From: Flammeovirgaceae bacterium UBA2338
Lineage (GTDB): Bacteria; Bacteroidota; Bacteroidia; Cytophagales; Cyclobacteriaceae
Reading direction: 5' to 3'
Length of the DNA stretch: 64,000 bases
Assembly (NCBI GenBank): GCA_002344795.1
Contig: DDUM01000064.1
Coordinates: forward strand, 17,359-81,358
Every line of letters begins with the position of its first letter. The stretch's first letter is position 1. This document shows, in pieces, positions 15,195 to 23,917 of this stretch. The notes under the pieces are model-generated. The model was not told the origin of the DNA. It saw nothing but the letters and a program-made list of their open reading frames with translations, and made no database searches. Position numbers and translations under genes: made by a program.

Positions 15195-17449
15195 TCCTTC
15201 TTCTCTGTAGTGGTTACCGAATGTTGAACGAATTCGTAGTACAACTGATACATGCGATGTACTACCGCCACAATGTCTTTAGTCTCTAATAAAATTCTTG
15301 TTTGTAAAAATGCCATTCGATTACCCAGATCATCATTTTGAATATCCGTAACCATTACATCCAACTTTTTATTGATCGTTTGTAAGAGTTTGTTTTTTAG
15401 ATTTTCTAACTCGTCATGATGATCAAATCTCAAATTTTCAATATCGTCTGCACTTTGGTTTATAAAAGTGGTCAAATCTTTCATAAGGTCATTGAAGGCA
15501 TTAATGTATTTCTTTTTTGGAGGTGAATGGAGGTTGATAACATGGTTGGCGCAGATTTCATTGAGCAGATGGGCACTTTGGTATAGGTCTTGTGCAAGAT
15601 CAAAAACAAGAATATATAACCTTCCTGCAGCCACATTTCCTTTTTCGATTTTCTTTACATACTTGATAATTTTGTCATGAAGCTTTTCATTCTGCGAACG
15701 CAGTTTGTTAATTTCTTTCCTGGACTTTACCAGCGCCTCTTTATTTTCATTGATTAATGATTTAATACTGAAAACAGATACCTTCAATACCGTTTTCAGG
15801 TTCTTTACGGTGTTAATTTTGCTCTCATCAATTACCTCCTGAATATTAACGACTGCCCCAGAAAGGAATTGGTTAGTTGATTCTTCCTCATTCGATTTTC
15901 TTTTGAATACGATATGGCTGCGTACAAGCAGGAATGCGGCAACCGCAACAAGCGAAAACACACCTACCATTCCCGTTTTGTAGATAATGAGCGCAAAGAA
16001 ACCACACGAGGTAAAGGCTACCAGCGCAGTGGTTAGCCATCCCGCAATTACATTGACAACTCCAGCAACTCTGTACACAGCGCTCTCCCTTCCCCAGGCC
16101 TGATCGGCAAAGGAGGTTCCCATAGCAACCATAAAAGTGACAAATGTGGTGGAGAGTGGTAGTTTTTTTGAAGTGGCGTAGGCAATCAAGATACTAGAGA
16201 CCAGAAGATTAACAGAAGCCCGAATCAAGTCGAACGATGGTTTCTCTTTTTCACTGGTATTAACAACATCGGTTTTTGTGAATCTTTTGGAAAGTGAATT
16301 ACGCCAGGGTTTAGGAATCAGGGTCTCCATTATATTGCCGGTACCAATGGCAAGGCTCACCAGCGCCCGGGAAAGAAAATTGGCCTTGAATCGCTCGTCT
16401 CCTTCATCCTGACGGCTGAGGGACACCTCTGTTTCACTTACTTTCCTGCTTTTGGCGTTTGTCCAAAGTGTAATTACCATTATAATCCCGCTAATGAAAA
16501 GTATCCACGATGGAGTAGATACTGCGAGTGCAAGCCCTTCCATATTAAATTCATTGGCAGGGATGTTAGAAATTGTCCAGGTTTGAAATGAGATCAAACC
16601 GGCTACAGCAACTCCAATAAAATTCACCAAATCATTGCCGGCAAAAGCCATCGCCAATGAAAAGGTACCTAACAATACCACAGCCTTTAACGGGTTTATT
16701 TTTTTCCACCACATCAATATTTGTATGGTCATGCTCCAGAAGGCCAATGATATAACCACTATCATCCAGGTGTGATCCAAAACCCAGTCGATTTGTCTGG
16801 GAGTCACTAAGGTACTTCCCTTGACCCCCTTTATAAAAAGAAAATAGATGATGGTAGTGATTGCGATACTGCTAAAAACTGCACCGTATCTTTTGAGATT
16901 TCGTTCGAGATTGAATGTAAATATGATTCTTGAAACATGTTGAACAATAGCACCTACTATGAAGGAGATAAAAACGGATAAAAATATTCCGGAGACGATG
17001 GTGACTGCACTGGAAAAATTAATTATTTCACGCCATTTATCAAGACCATATCCATTATCGAAAGCGATCAGTAAACCTGTAACCAAGGCACCACCTAACA
17101 GCGCGAAGACAAGAGAAACAGTAGTGGAGGTGGGTAGGCCGAGCGTATTATAAAAATCCAGCAAAATGATATCGGTAAGCATAACCGCCAGGAATACGAT
17201 CATGACCTTATCAAAGGTGAAAAAAGCAGGGTTGAATATGCCTTTTCGTGCTACCTCCATCATGCCACTGGAAAATGAAGCGCCCAATAGTATACCAAGA
17301 CTGGCCACGATAAGTATCGTTCTAAAAGAAGCAGCCTTAGAACCAATGGCTGAATTAAGGAAATTTACGGCATCGTTGCTTACCCCAACGATCAAGTCAA
17401 TAAAGGCAAGTAAAAAGAGGACACAGATCAGAATCAAGTAAATACTCAT
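15191..17449 (-). CDS. PiT-family inorganic phosphate transporter with C-terminal PhoU-like domain
   Basis: 752 aa, much longer than minimal Pit proteins. The membrane part (about residues 1-520) has the two inverted family signatures, GVSNDAVNFLNSAIGS near residue 22 and AFAGNDLVNFIGVAVAG near residue 268, which form the phosphate/cation site, plus a second LPLSTTFVTFMVAMG motif. The remaining 230 residues are hydrophilic and helical (KNLKTVLKVSVFSIKSLI...ICANHVINLHS...) and resemble a PhoU-like regulatory domain fused to the carrier. It takes up phosphate by cation symport. It interrupts the helicase and pdeM genes on the opposite strand. Confidence 0.92.
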   Translation of the reverse strand: MSIYLILICVLFLLAFIDLIVGVSNDAVNFLNSAIGSKAASFRTILIVASLGILLGASFSSGMMEVARKGIFNPAFFTFDKVMIVFLAVMLTDIILLDFYNTLGLPTSTTVSLVFALLGGALVTGLLIAFDNGYGLDKWREIINFSSAVTIVSGIFLSVFISFIVGAIVQHVSRIIFTFNLERNLKRYGAVFSSIAITTIIYFLFIKGVKGSTLVTPRQIDWVLDHTWMIVVISLAFWSMTIQILMWWKKINPLKAVVLLGTFSLAMAFAGNDLVNFIGVAVAGLISFQTWTISNIPANEFNMEGLALAVSTPSWILFISGIIMVITLWTNAKSRKVSETEVSLSRQDEGDERFKANFLSRALVSLAIGTGNIMETLIPKPWRNSLSKRFTKTDVVNTSEKEKPSFDLIRASVNLLVSSILIAYATSKKLPLSTTFVTFMVAMGTSFADQAWGRESAVYRVAGVVNVIAGWLTTALVAFTSCGFFALIIYKTGMVGVFSLVAVAAFLLVRSHIVFKRKSNEEESTNQFLSGAVVNIQEVIDESKINTVKNLKTVLKVSVFSIKSLINENKEALVKSRKEINKLRSQNEKLHDKIIKYVKKIEKGNVAAGRLYILVFDLAQDLYQSAHLLNEICANHVINLHSPPKKKYINAFNDLMKDLTTFINQSADDIENLRFDHHDELENLKNKLLQTINKKLDVMVTDIQNDDLGNRMAFLQTRILLETKDIVAVVHRMYQLYYEFVQHSVTTTEKKD

Positions 17450-17582
17450 GCAGCTTGAAAGATATTAGTTGAGCTGTTTATTAACAAAGGGCTCACAATT
17501 AAACTCCAAATTTCTTTCAAATAAGGTGTAAGCCCAATAAAATTAAGAGATTTGAATCTGAAATATTCAAATAATTGCATTT

Positions 17583-18245
17583 GTGGACAATGTAGGGGAA
17601 AAGGTTTTTAAAATAAGAGGGACTAATCTTCAATTGTTACCTCAGAAAGCTATTTGGGTACCTGAGGAACGAATTTTGGTATTGGCTGACTTACATTTGG
17701 GTAAGGCCAACCATTTTAGAAGATCTGGTATTCCTGTACCTAATGCAGTGAATAATAAAAATCTTGAAACACTTATTGAACTTATTAATAAGCATCAACC
17801 AGAGCGAGTAATATTTCTGGGAGACCTCTTCCATAGTTCATATAATGAAGAATGGGAGGCGTTTGGCCAGGTAGTTAGGCATTTTGCGGCTACCCAATTT
17901 CATTTGGTTCGGGGAAACCATGATATTATGAGTGAGTTGCAATATAAAAGATGCCAGTTAAAAGTATTTGAACAACTTGAAATGGGTCCATTTTTGCTAA
18001 CGCATGAGCCACTGGAGGTGATTCCTGAAAAGAAATATAATCTGGCAGCTCATATTCATCCTGGAGTGAGGTTAAAGGGTAAAGGGAAGCAGTTCATGAC
18101 ACTGCCATGCTTTTTCTTTGGAAAAGAGCAGGCGATACTACCGGCCTTTGGCGCATTCACTGGCTTTGTAAGGGTGTGTGTGTCAAAGGGAGATAATGTA
18201 TTTGTGATTGCAGATCAACGTGTAATTAAGATGGATGGCAAATAG
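17583..18245 (+). CDS. pdeM: Ligase-associated DNA damage response nuclease PdeM (metallophosphoesterase)
   Basis: 220 aa calcineurin-like phosphoesterase. Metal-binding motifs in order: LVLADLHLGKANHFRRSG (D-x-H), IFLGDLFHS (GD-x-x), VRGNHDI (GNH-D), LTHEPLE and HIHPGVRL. The HLGK...RR arrangement is that of PdeM, the endonuclease partner of the Lhr-like helicase. The frame opens with GTG at 17583; no ATG precedes the conserved part. A 133-bp gap separates it from the divergent phosphate transporter, and its 3' end overlaps the CapA gene by 11 bases, so those two are translated from one message. Confidence 0.9.
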   Translation: MDNVGEKVFKIRGTNLQLLPQKAIWVPEERILVLADLHLGKANHFRRSGIPVPNAVNNKNLETLIELINKHQPERVIFLGDLFHSSYNEEWEAFGQVVRHFAATQFHLVRGNHDIMSELQYKRCQLKVFEQLEMGPFLLTHEPLEVIPEKKYNLAAHIHPGVRLKGKGKQFMTLPCFFFGKEQAILPAFGAFTGFVRVCVSKGDNVFVIADQRVIKMDGK

Positions 18246-19608
18246 AAGCATCATAGTGTTTGTTTTAGTGGCTTTTTGTACCCCGCTTTTATGGAGTCAG
18301 GATACAACAAGGGTTTCATTACTGTTTGTTGGGGATGTCATGCAGCATGATTCGCAGATCAGGGCTGCATATGACCCTGTATCAAAGTCTTACGATTATG
18401 GAGCTTGCTTTCAATATGTGAAGCCAATTATTCAGTCGGCTGATGTAGCCATTGCCAATTTGGAAGTAACACTCGCAGGTCCACCGCATAAAGGTTATCC
18501 ACAGTTCAGTGCGCCTGATGAATTGGCTGAAGAACTAAAAAATACTGGGTTTGATGTGCTGGTAACTGCCAATAATCATAGTCTGGACAGAAGAAGAAAA
18601 GGATTGGAGCGAACAATCGATGTGTTGGATAATCTGAATATTCCGCACACAGGTACTTTTAAGGATTCGGCTTCAAGAGCTGTGGAATATCCACTCGTGT
18701 TTGAAAGAAATGGTATTCGGTTTTCACTCCTTAACTACACGTATGGCACCAATGGTATTCCGGTTACGAAACCTAACATTGTCAATCTGATTGATACCGT
18801 GCAGATTAAAACTGATTTGGCGCAAGCCAGAAAACAAAATACAGATGCGATTATCGTCTTTATGCATTGGGGAGCTGAGTATCAGGACACACCCAACCGC
18901 ACACAAAAAGAAATTGCCAAACTGTGTTTTGAAAATGGAGCAATGCTTGTAATAGGGGCACATCCTCATGTGATTCAACCTATGGAACTGGACACGGTTA
19001 AAAATACTTTGGTTGCTTATTCTTTAGGCAATTTTGTTTCAGGTCAGCAATCCCGGTATAGGGATGGTGGTGCAATGTTGTGGGTGGATTTGGAAAAGGT
19101 TGGCATATCCGATTCGGTATCTACAGTTAAAATAAAAAAAGCTTCTTATGAATTGGAGTGGGTGTACAGAAACAACGAAGTACCTAAAAAATATTTTATA
19201 CTTCCTGTAAAAGAATTTGAAAATGACACCCTTCTGTTATCGAGCAGTACAGCTAAAGATATGTTCAGGGTTTTCAGGGAAGATTCAAGAAAATTGTTTT
19301 TAAAAAATAAGAACATCGCTGAGTCCGACAGGCTACCCCTTGAAACCAGTTACTTTAGAGTAGTGTTGACTTCTACTACGGATTCAATCTCAGCTGTTGA
19401 TTCAATTTCAACCTTAAATTTTTATGGGTTGGAAGCAGAGCAAGTCAATGATACATTGTTTAACTGGACAACAGGCAAATTTCATGACAAGGAAATAGCG
19501 GAGCAGGCACTTACTGAAATAAAATCGTCTACACCTTTTACGGATGCAAAACTGGTTTGGTATTACTGGGACAAAAGGAGAGAAGAGTTACCTTCCGGTA
19601 AAGAGTAA
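18235..19608 (+). CDS. CapA/PGA-synthesis-like metallophosphatase family exported protein
   Basis: 457 aa with a signal peptide (FVLVAFCTPLLWSQ). The CapA-type calcineurin fold spans about residues 27-300: LFVGDVMQHDSQI, VAIANLEVTLAGP, FDVLVTANNHSLDR, IIVFMHWGAEYQ, LVIGAHPHVIQP and YSLGNFVSG. The C-terminal 150 residues are less conserved and end with a SPOR-like mixed region (DKEIAEQALTEIKSSTPFTDAKLVWYYWD). Named after poly-gamma-glutamate capsule proteins, but most Bacteroidota homologues have no proven role, and no capB/capC is nearby. It starts within pdeM and its last 21 bases overlap the convergent gene. Confidence 0.88.
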   Translation: MANRSIIVFVLVAFCTPLLWSQDTTRVSLLFVGDVMQHDSQIRAAYDPVSKSYDYGACFQYVKPIIQSADVAIANLEVTLAGPPHKGYPQFSAPDELAEELKNTGFDVLVTANNHSLDRRRKGLERTIDVLDNLNIPHTGTFKDSASRAVEYPLVFERNGIRFSLLNYTYGTNGIPVTKPNIVNLIDTVQIKTDLAQARKQNTDAIIVFMHWGAEYQDTPNRTQKEIAKLCFENGAMLVIGAHPHVIQPMELDTVKNTLVAYSLGNFVSGQQSRYRDGGAMLWVDLEKVGISDSVSTVKIKKASYELEWVYRNNEVPKKYFILPVKEFENDTLLLSSSTAKDMFRVFREDSRKLFLKNKNIAESDRLPLETSYFRVVLTSTTDSISAVDSISTLNFYGLEAEQVNDTLFNWTTGKFHDKEIAEQALTEIKSSTPFTDAKLVWYYWDKRREELPSGKE

Positions 19609-20274
19609 CCCAATCGAAAACTCCAGTCCTGTAAAGTCAATTTTAGCATCGGGAAAGTCGGCATCTACAGTTTGATTGGGCCCAGCTAATAATCCTCCAG
19701 AATAATTTCCCTTCATTGGAAATTTGGACGTTCCGTTGAGGTAGTTGCATTCCAGGGATATACCAAACTGACGAGTCACGTAAACAGTAAACTCTGCCCC
19801 AAAATGAATACCCAATCCGGGATTGTTTTCAAATGATAAGTTGGCATTAGCAATATCCCACCCCTGGTATTGGCGTAGTGCTCTATCCATGTTTCCGTAA
19901 TCGATCCGTTGGTCGAATCCGTAGAAAAAGAACCCGCCACCCTTTATATCAAACTGGGCTTGCTTTCCTTTGAATTGCAAGACGAGTTCTGCTGGAATAA
20001 AGATGGTAAAGTTGGGACCCGTAAGGGATTCGTTGCTTTCGAAGGGCAGGTCAATCACATTTAACCCAGCCATTCTATATAAGGAAACACCTGACTCTAA
20101 AGCCAGAAAACGATTGAGATCGAAACCAACACCTCTCAATGAAAAGGGACTAATGGGAGTGGAGAAGGATCCGTTTCTGGGAATAAAGTAAGAGAATGAA
20201 AGCCCAACATTTTGTGCAAAGGCGCTACAAACGCTTACGGTTACAAATAGGCAGGTTACCAAACTTTTTTTCAT
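19588..20274 (-). CDS. Outer-membrane beta-barrel protein, unknown function
   Basis: 228 aa from ATG 20274; a GTG at 20280 would add two residues. Signal peptide LVTCLFVTVSVCSAFAQN, then about eight amphipathic strands: GLSFSYFIPRNGSF, VGFDLNRFLALESGVSLYR, FTIFIPAELVLQF, FDIKGGGFFFYGF, GLGIHFGAEFTVYVTRQFGISLECNYL and a final FTGLEFSIGLLF. Small porin-like barrel of the Bacteroidota type; nothing specifies a substrate. Convergent with, and overlapping, the CapA gene by 21 bases. Confidence 0.78.
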   Translation of the reverse strand: MKKSLVTCLFVTVSVCSAFAQNVGLSFSYFIPRNGSFSTPISPFSLRGVGFDLNRFLALESGVSLYRMAGLNVIDLPFESNESLTGPNFTIFIPAELVLQFKGKQAQFDIKGGGFFFYGFDQRIDYGNMDRALRQYQGWDIANANLSFENNPGLGIHFGAEFTVYVTRQFGISLECNYLNGTSKFPMKGNYSGGLLAGPNQTVDADFPDAKIDFTGLEFSIGLLFTGR

Positions 20275-20418
20275 CAGCACTATTATTTATTCAAAGTTAA
20301 GGACATACCCTATCTTTCTTAATTGATTGTGGGTTCATATTCCCAAATCGAGCAAAAAGGTGTTATTTTTCGGATACGATACGCTAGATTACATCTTAAA
20401 CTTTAGTAGTAAATCATT

Positions 20419-22125
20419 ATGAATAAAATATTTATAATACTAGTTGCACTGGTAATGCTCTCGTGTGGCAAGAAACAAGTTCCAGCCGATATGATTATTT
20501 CAGGAGGAACCATCTATACAGTGGACGACACCAACCCAACTGTGGAAGCAGTAGCTGTATCGTCTGGTAAAATTGTTTTTGTCGGGTCTGCTGCAGAAGT
20601 AGAGAAGTACAAAGGAGATCAAACGCAAATGATAGATCTTCAAGGACAAACCATGACCCCAGGGTTTATTGAATCGCATGGTCATATTATGGGACTGGGA
20701 TATAACGAACTGAACATCGATTTGATGGACACTAAAAGTTGGGATGAGATTGTAGCTCGTGTTCAAGAGGCGGTGGGAAAAGCAAAACCAGGTGAATGGA
20801 TCATTGGAAGAGGATGGCACCAGGATAAATGGGACAAAAAGCCGGAAAAAATGGTAAATGGTTTTCAAACACATCATCAACTGAGCGAAGTATCACCTGA
20901 CAACCCTGTGTATCTGGGACATGCCAGTGGCCACGCAGGATTTGCCAATGCCAAAGCCATGCAAATTGCCGGTGTAAATCAGATGTCAGTTGAAAAGTTG
21001 GCGAAAGACTTAGGTGAGGGCGGAGAAATCATTCGTGATGAATTGGGAAACCCTACCGGTTTGTTTAATGAAAGGGCACAGTCCTTAATTGGCAAATACA
21101 TTCCGGAAAATACGGAGGAAACCGACACAAAAGCACTTGAGCTGGCGATGAATGCATGTGCCAGGGCAGGTATTACCAGTTTTCATGATGCAGGAGCTTC
21201 AAGGGAGGACATAGCGCTGTATAAAAAATTCAGGACTGCCGACAATATGAAGACGAGATTGTATGTAATGATTTCGGGGCGTGATCCTGAGTTGGTTTAT
21301 GAGTGGATTCGCAAAGGACCAGAGGTGGATAGCGCAAATTTCCTAACCATTCGTTCCATTAAGCTTAATTGTGATGGTGCCTTAGGGTCTCGCGGAGCCT
21401 GGCTTCTTGAACCTTATGAAGACAGACCTGGATGGTATGGTATGCCTACCATTTCAATGGACACGGTGCTGAGTGTTTCAAGAGCAGGCTTAAAAGCAGG
21501 GTTTCAAGTTTGTTCCCATGCTATCGGAGATAGGGCAAATAGAGAGGTTTTGGATCGATATGAAATTGCATTTAACGAAAACCCAGATAAGATTGCCGAC
21601 CATCGTTTTAGAATTGAGCATGCACAACATGTTCACCCTGATGATATTCCAAGATTTGGGAAGATGGGAGTGATTGCAGCCATGCAGGCCATCCATCTGT
21701 CATCAGACCGTCCCTGGGCGATTGATCGATTAGGAGAAAAGCGCATTGTAGAAGAAACTTATGTATGGCAGGATTTAATGAACTCAGGCGCAATGATTAT
21801 TAATGGTACGGATGTTCCTGTTGAGCCCATTAGCCCGGTAGCTAGTTTTTATGCCTCCGTTACGAGACAAACACTTGCCGGTGAACCGGAAGGAGGGTAT
21901 GAACCTGAACAGAAAATGACAAGAGAACAAGCTTTGAGATCATACACACTTGACGCAGCGTACGGAGCATTTCAGGAGAAGTCCCTTGGCTCAATTGAAG
22001 TGGGTAAGGAGGCCGATTTTACCATCTTTGCCAAGGACATCATGACAATACCCGATGGGGAGCTGCTGTCAACAGAAATAGCAAAGACTATTGTTAATGG
22101 TAAGATTGTCTATGAAAGACAGTAG
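20419..22125 (+). CDS. Amidohydrolase-family lipoprotein (YtcJ-like, TIM-barrel metal hydrolase)
   Basis: 568 aa. Lipoprotein signal with lipobox LVMLSCGKK (Cys at about residue 16), then an amidohydrolase beta-sandwich (ADMIISGGTIYTVDD) and barrel: TPGFIESHGHIMGLG supplies the H-x-H pair, SHAIGDRANREVLD and RFRIEHAQHVHPDDIPRFG further metal-site residues, and NGTDVPVEPISP the catalytic Asp region. The C-terminus returns to the sandwich (GSIEVGKEADFTIFAKD...TIVNGKIVYER). YtcJ-like members hydrolyse amide or related bonds of unknown substrates. Monocistronic, with a terminator after it. Confidence 0.92.
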   Translation: MNKIFIILVALVMLSCGKKQVPADMIISGGTIYTVDDTNPTVEAVAVSSGKIVFVGSAAEVEKYKGDQTQMIDLQGQTMTPGFIESHGHIMGLGYNELNIDLMDTKSWDEIVARVQEAVGKAKPGEWIIGRGWHQDKWDKKPEKMVNGFQTHHQLSEVSPDNPVYLGHASGHAGFANAKAMQIAGVNQMSVEKLAKDLGEGGEIIRDELGNPTGLFNERAQSLIGKYIPENTEETDTKALELAMNACARAGITSFHDAGASREDIALYKKFRTADNMKTRLYVMISGRDPELVYEWIRKGPEVDSANFLTIRSIKLNCDGALGSRGAWLLEPYEDRPGWYGMPTISMDTVLSVSRAGLKAGFQVCSHAIGDRANREVLDRYEIAFNENPDKIADHRFRIEHAQHVHPDDIPRFGKMGVIAAMQAIHLSSDRPWAIDRLGEKRIVEETYVWQDLMNSGAMIINGTDVPVEPISPVASFYASVTRQTLAGEPEGGYEPEQKMTREQALRSYTLDAAYGAFQEKSLGSIEVGKEADFTIFAKDIMTIPDGELLSTEIAKTIVNGKIVYERQ

Positions 22126-22190
22126 GGGTGGTCGAAAATAACACAAGTTGATTTGTTGTCTATATACTTTAGTAAAGGCCTTAGACAATA

Positions 22191-22220
22191 AAAAAGCCTC
22201 TGAGTTTTCAGGGGCTTTTT
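22191..22220. terminator. Bidirectional terminator between amidohydrolase and TerB-like gene
   Basis: AAAAAGCCTCTGA and TCAGGGGCTTTTT form a stem with one T-G wobble and a GTTT loop, A/T tracts on both sides, located between convergent genes. Confidence 0.88.
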
Positions 22221-22243
22221 GATAAAAGTAAAGACTGTAAAAT

Positions 22244-22636
22244 CTATTTTAAAAACTTGCGAGCCCTCTCGATGAGTAATGTGCGATCCGATGTTATGGT
22301 AGGGTCGCTGTAGATTCGAGATGAGAGCTCTGCTACAACACCTTTTTTGTAGCCCAGTTTTTCAGCTATCTCTTCGCAAAAACTGATTTCACTTTTGAAG
22401 ACCTGCCCATCCGCCTTCATCAATTGGATCAAGTGATACAGGTTTTCAAATTTTTGATCTTCACTAAAGCGACCAAGGTCTCCGACTGGTTTTGGCGCTT
22501 TCATCATTTCCTCTACTTCGTCTTTTGAGAGCCCGTTTGCTTTGCCAATCATGAGAATAATCTTTGCTTCTTTTTCTCCCACTGTCATGTCACTGGCAGC
22601 CAGGTTGATTAAAATATTCAGCTGTTCTTTAATCAT
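22244..22636 (-). CDS. TerB-like helical protein
   Basis: 130 aa, all-helical, with the TerB-type pattern of a conserved Asp/Glu loop after the first helix (INLAASDMTVGEKEAKIILMIGKANGLS) and a second half with LIQLMKADGQVFKSEISFCEEIAEKLGY. TerB-fold proteins bind metal at such acidic loops and occur in tellurite-resistance and envelope stress contexts; no other ter genes are nearby. Function unknown. Single gene, divergent from the head-GIN protein. Confidence 0.7.
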   Translation of the reverse strand: MIKEQLNILINLAASDMTVGEKEAKIILMIGKANGLSKDEVEEMMKAPKPVGDLGRFSEDQKFENLYHLIQLMKADGQVFKSEISFCEEIAEKLGYKKGVVAELSSRIYSDPTITSDRTLLIERARKFLK

Positions 22637-22792
22637 AGTAGTTTTAATTTTCGCTAATTGTGACGGTAATAAGTTGAAATTTAGGTAAAAATGGATAATT
22701 TTTCACAACAAGGTAAAAAAAACCTTACAGAGGCATTATTTGTAAGCAACCCTCTGTTGGTTACGTTGTCATTAGTGCAAAAAGTGTTGGAT

Positions 22793-23473
22793 ATGAGAAT
22801 TTTCGTATTTATTGGATTATTATTAGCATCGATGAACCCATTGTGGGCTCAGAGCAGTGAAGTGAGACCTGTGGGCTCGTTCAGTGGTATTAAGTCTGCT
22901 GAGGCTGTTGATGTATACTTAAAAAAAGGAGATAAGGAAAGTGTAAGGGTGGAGACAACGGGTACCTCATTATCTGATGTTATCACTGAAATTTCAGGAT
23001 CGTATTTGAAGATCCATATGGCCAATGGAAACTACAGAAGAGCCAATGTAAAGGTATATGTCACTTATGTTAATCTGGATAAGATATCAGCAAGCTCAGC
23101 TTCAAACGTGTTCTCAGCAAGCACAATCAAAACATCGGCAATAGCGATAAATGCGAGTAGTGCAGCTTCAATAGAGATTAGCCTGGACGCGACAGAAGTG
23201 ACAGCAGATGTTTCAAGTGCTGGCGATATCGTACTTGAAGGAAGAGCCAGGGTGTTAGAAGCAGAAGCCAGTAGTGCAGGCGATATAGATGCCTACCGGC
23301 TAGAAAGTGAGTCTGTAAGGGCCAGGGCAAATAGTGCTGGCTCAGTAAAAGTGACGGCTACCAAATCGTTGGATGCCAGAGCTTCCAGCGGAGGAGACGT
23401 TCGCTACAGAGGCAATCCCATGAAAACCAATACAGATTCGAGCAGCGGAGGATCAGTAAAAAAATCAAACTAG
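22793..23473 (+). CDS. Head GIN domain (DUF2807) exported protein with Ser/Ala/Gly beta-helix repeats
   Basis: 226 aa from ATG 22793, chosen because it begins a clean signal peptide (RIFVFIGLLLASMNPLWAQ); the longest frame from 22691 would place 34 hydrophilic residues before it. After the head segment VRPVGSFSGIKSAEAVDVYLKKGD, the chain shows repeated turns around Ser-Ser/Ser-Ala-Gly: ASSASN, ASSAASIEIS, VSSAGDIVLEG, ASSAGDIDAY, ANSAGSVKV, ASSGGDVRY and SSSGGSVKK, spaced about 18-22 residues, consistent with a short right-handed beta-helix. Probably periplasmic or surface located. Function unknown. Confidence 0.88.
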   Translation: MRIFVFIGLLLASMNPLWAQSSEVRPVGSFSGIKSAEAVDVYLKKGDKESVRVETTGTSLSDVITEISGSYLKIHMANGNYRRANVKVYVTYVNLDKISASSASNVFSASTIKTSAIAINASSAASIEISLDATEVTADVSSAGDIVLEGRARVLEAEASSAGDIDAYRLESESVRARANSAGSVKVTATKSLDARASSGGDVRYRGNPMKTNTDSSSGGSVKKSN

Positions 23474-23673
23474 AGTTGAGATCCTGGTCTCAGGCTGGTG
23501 CTTCTGTTTTTAGAAACATCCATCAACTGGCGTTCCTCCATAATATTCTGTTCAAAATTTAGAACAGCCTTGCTAAAACTGTGCAGATAGGCAGCGTCTG
23601 ATTTTATCATCTTCGGCCATCTGGGCACTTTTTTAACGAAATTGATCATAATTCCATGTTTTTTGTGAATCAA
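23470..23673 (-). CDS. Small hypothetical protein
   Basis: 67-aa frame (or 59 aa from the internal Met in GIMINFVKK). Basic, with VPRWPKMIKSDAAYLHSFSKAVLNFEQNIMEERQ resembling a soluble helical peptide. It overlaps the head-GIN stop by 4 bases. No family recognised and no promoter seen; it may not be a gene. Confidence 0.3.
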   Translation of the reverse strand: MIHKKHGIMINFVKKVPRWPKMIKSDAAYLHSFSKAVLNFEQNIMEERQLMDVSKNRSTSLRPGSQL

Positions 23674-23860
23674 CGAAATAAATGGAGATAGGTTCTATAA
23701 TTCTCCTCTTTTATAGACAGTTAAATAGCTTCTTACCCCTATATAGTTAAGCATTTACTTGAAGTAAAATCATTTCCTTCATCAAGATAATGCGGTTCTA
23801 TTTTGACCCTGTGTCAATAAAAATTCATCTTTTTTTTCTAAATGTGGGTAATATTTTACC

Positions 23861-23888
23861 TTGTGTCAGATGAAAACACATACATTTG
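23861..23888 (+). promoter_or_regulatory. Candidate promoter of glnN
   Basis: TACATTTG at 23881-23888 matches TAnnTTTG. CTTG upstream (TTG at 23861) would be the -33 element, but the gap is 17 bases, shorter than the usual 19-21. It lies 30 bases before the glnN ATG. Confidence 0.4.
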
Positions 23889-23917
23889 CTGAAAATTAGA
23901 TAAAAAATAACCCATAT

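Noticed and set aside
18235..19608. Poly-gamma-glutamate capsule synthesis locus
   Set aside because: CapA-like protein occurs alone, without capB, capC or capE; the family name does not prove capsule synthesis.
22244..22636. Tellurite-resistance locus
   Set aside because: A single TerB-like fold gene without terZ, terC or terD neighbours does not make a resistance operon.
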